NCBI GenBank assembly: GCA_002713555.1
Contig: PATG01000077.1
Span: 2,260 to 19,461 of the forward strand
Length of the DNA: 17,202 nt
Direction of reading: 5' to 3'
Source of the DNA: Planctomycetaceae bacterium
Lineage (GTDB): Bacteria; Planctomycetota; Planctomycetia; Pirellulales; Lacipirellulaceae
A model generated the notes under the pieces. The model did not search any database and was not told the origin of the DNA. It saw only the letters and a program-made list of their open reading frames with translations. The translations under genes and the position numbers were made by a program. Of the stretch, positions 16,441 through 17,202 are shown one piece after another; within the stretch, counting starts at the first letter, position 1, and every line of letters starts with the position of its first letter.

Positions 16441-16480
16441 TGAGCTACCAGGGCGACGCGACGCGTCGCCCTGGCGCTCA
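16441..16480. repeat. Long inverted repeat in the murG upstream region
   Basis: An exact 13-base inverted repeat, CCAGGGCGACGCG (16448-16460) and its complement (16462-16474), meets at a single central A. As RNA it would fold into a GC-rich stem of 11 pairs with a five-base loop. Outer arms TGAGC (16441-16445) and GCTCA (16476-16480) extend it across a small asymmetric bulge. It ends 29 bases before the murG start codon, on the side towards the upstream gene. No T-run follows on the minus strand, so it is not a classical terminator. A small hairpin, GCTTCA-TCG-TGAAGC, adjoins at 16488-16502. It may be an intergenic repeat, a transcript-end structure or a leader hairpin. Confidence 0.8.
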
Positions 16481-16658
16481 GGCATAAGCTTCATCGTGAA
16501 GCGCTCGCTACCAGCAACTGACCCAGATGTTGCCCGCAAGCAAGTTAATGTGCTCCTACCCCAGGGAGGGCGGTTTGCCGGATCCCGCAATCCAACAAAC
16601 CAACGATGAAACTTCAAATGTTTCTTTTGGCTAAATCCATACAAATCAATAATGAAAA

Positions 16659-17159
16659 TTAAGCAGCCAACTTAACGGACAAGCGTTCATCAATTGCGGC
16701 CACCAGGTGTTCGCTCAGCTCTGAATTGACACCCAGCAGCAAAATAGTATCTCCCGGAACCAACCGACTCGCCATGACTTCGGTAGCTGCCATTGCCTGA
16801 CTGCAAACGACCACGTTTGCTAATGACAGCCCCGCATCGCGTGCACCAATAGCAATCTCGCGGCCACTCAAACCACAACTTACCAGCAATTCGGCGGTGC
16901 CGCACTCAACAACTCTCTTTCCAAATTGTCTGCCCACCACTAAATCGGTAGTGTCGCAAAGCACCACATGCCGTCCAATTGCTCGGAATCCTCTCAACAC
17001 TTCCAGTGCAGAATCAATCCCCGCACTCGATTTGTCTTCGACCTGCAGTAACGTCACTCCCTGAACAGTAATCACGCGAGCGCAAGATAGTGACCGCTGC
17101 GAATCCGTGATCGATATTTTGCGAGTTGGCTCTAACATCATGGTATCGGTCCATTCCAT
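16659..17159 (-). CDS. MurF C-terminal-domain-like protein, possibly partial
   Basis: A 166-residue protein that looks like the C-terminal (ligase domain 3) part of MurF, without the ATPase centre. The parallel runs from ARVITVQGVTLLQVED (about 27-42), through DSALEVLRGFRAIGRHVVLCD (49-69) and TAELLVSCGLSGREIAIGARDAG (88-110), to LVPGDTILLLG (133-143). This follows the order seen in MurF: RL...vtlinDxYNANPxS, AL..L, GRRVAVLGDM, G..A..I..GA, LxxGDxxLVKGSR. The functional motifs are changed: YNANP is replaced by KSSAGI, LGDMxELG by LCDTTDLV, and KGSR by LGVN. It therefore seems non-catalytic, or a very divergent relative. The frame stays open from the ATG at 17159 to the window edge, and no ribosome binding site precedes that ATG, so the gene may be longer. 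It lies 247 bases upstream of murG on the same strand. The MurF link is judged by eye. Confidence 0.55.
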   Translation of the reverse strand: MEWTDTMMLEPTRKISITDSQRSLSCARVITVQGVTLLQVEDKSSAGIDSALEVLRGFRAIGRHVVLCDTTDLVVGRQFGKRVVECGTAELLVSCGLSGREIAIGARDAGLSLANVVVCSQAMAATEVMASRLVPGDTILLLGVNSELSEHLVAAIDERLSVKLAA

Positions 17160-17202
17160 AGTAGTTTTGTTACCTGTGCTAATAGCGAATAATGAGTTAG
17201 GC

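Noticed and set aside
16430..16449. tRNA D-arm-like GGTAGCTCAGCGGAT on the minus strand
   Set aside because: No T-arm sequence (GGTTCGA type) follows within tRNA distance and the region runs into murG; the match comes from the outer arm of the palindrome.
15854..16609. 251-residue plus-strand frame
   Set aside because: It is almost entirely antisense to murG, whose motifs are clear, and shows no protein-family pattern.
16402..16644. 80-residue minus-strand frame between the MurF-like gene and murG
   Set aside because: It spans the palindrome and overlaps the murG start, and it reads as basic, low-similarity sequence with no ribosome binding site.

Overview
The window most likely comes from a planctomycete, probably of the Pirellulales type. 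The pointers are a secreted metalloprotease that carries both a dockerin-type calcium repeat and a PEP-CTERM tail, an SMC-like ATPase fused to tandem DUF4332-like domains, an RND pump operon of a type I associate with this phylum, a conserved 247-residue protein of unknown function, and peptidoglycan-pathway proteins with altered motifs. Base composition looks moderate (near 50% GC by eye). Lineage is inferred from protein style, not from a marker gene. No rRNA, tRNA, CRISPR array or complete mobile element was seen.

Layout. 1-495: a small open frame that may be the tail of a broken gene. 496-1107 (-): a pyridoxamine-phosphate-oxidase-like flavin protein. 1108-1686: about 580 bases without a convincing gene. 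1687-4938 (+): a 1083-residue SMC/YhaN-like ATPase with two C-terminal helix-hairpin-helix (DUF4332-like) units. It meets tail to tail, with a 15-base overlap, 4924-6180 (-), the secreted metalloprotease.

6409-12557 (-) is one operon for a tripartite efflux system, transcribed in the order RND pump, periplasmic adaptor lipoprotein, outer-membrane channel lipoprotein. Pump and adaptor share an ATGA stop/start overlap, and the channel follows 36 bases after the adaptor. Together they would span both membranes and export an unknown substrate.

12893-13438 (-): an O6-alkylguanine-DNA methyltransferase. 13839-14582 (+): the conserved unknown protein, preceded by a near-consensus sigma-70-type promoter. 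14660-15043 (-): a stand-alone receiver-domain response regulator. 15239-16411 (-): murG, for the lipid II glycosyltransferase. Upstream of it lies an exact 13-base inverted repeat, and then 16659-17159 (-), a protein resembling only the C-terminal domain of MurF with several catalytic motifs altered; its frame stays open to the window edge.

No classical defence island is visible. The least explained items are the ATPase-DUF4332 fusion with a Cys/His cluster inside its coiled coil, the degenerate MurF-like domain next to a divergent MurG, the palindrome between them, and the conserved 247-residue protein.
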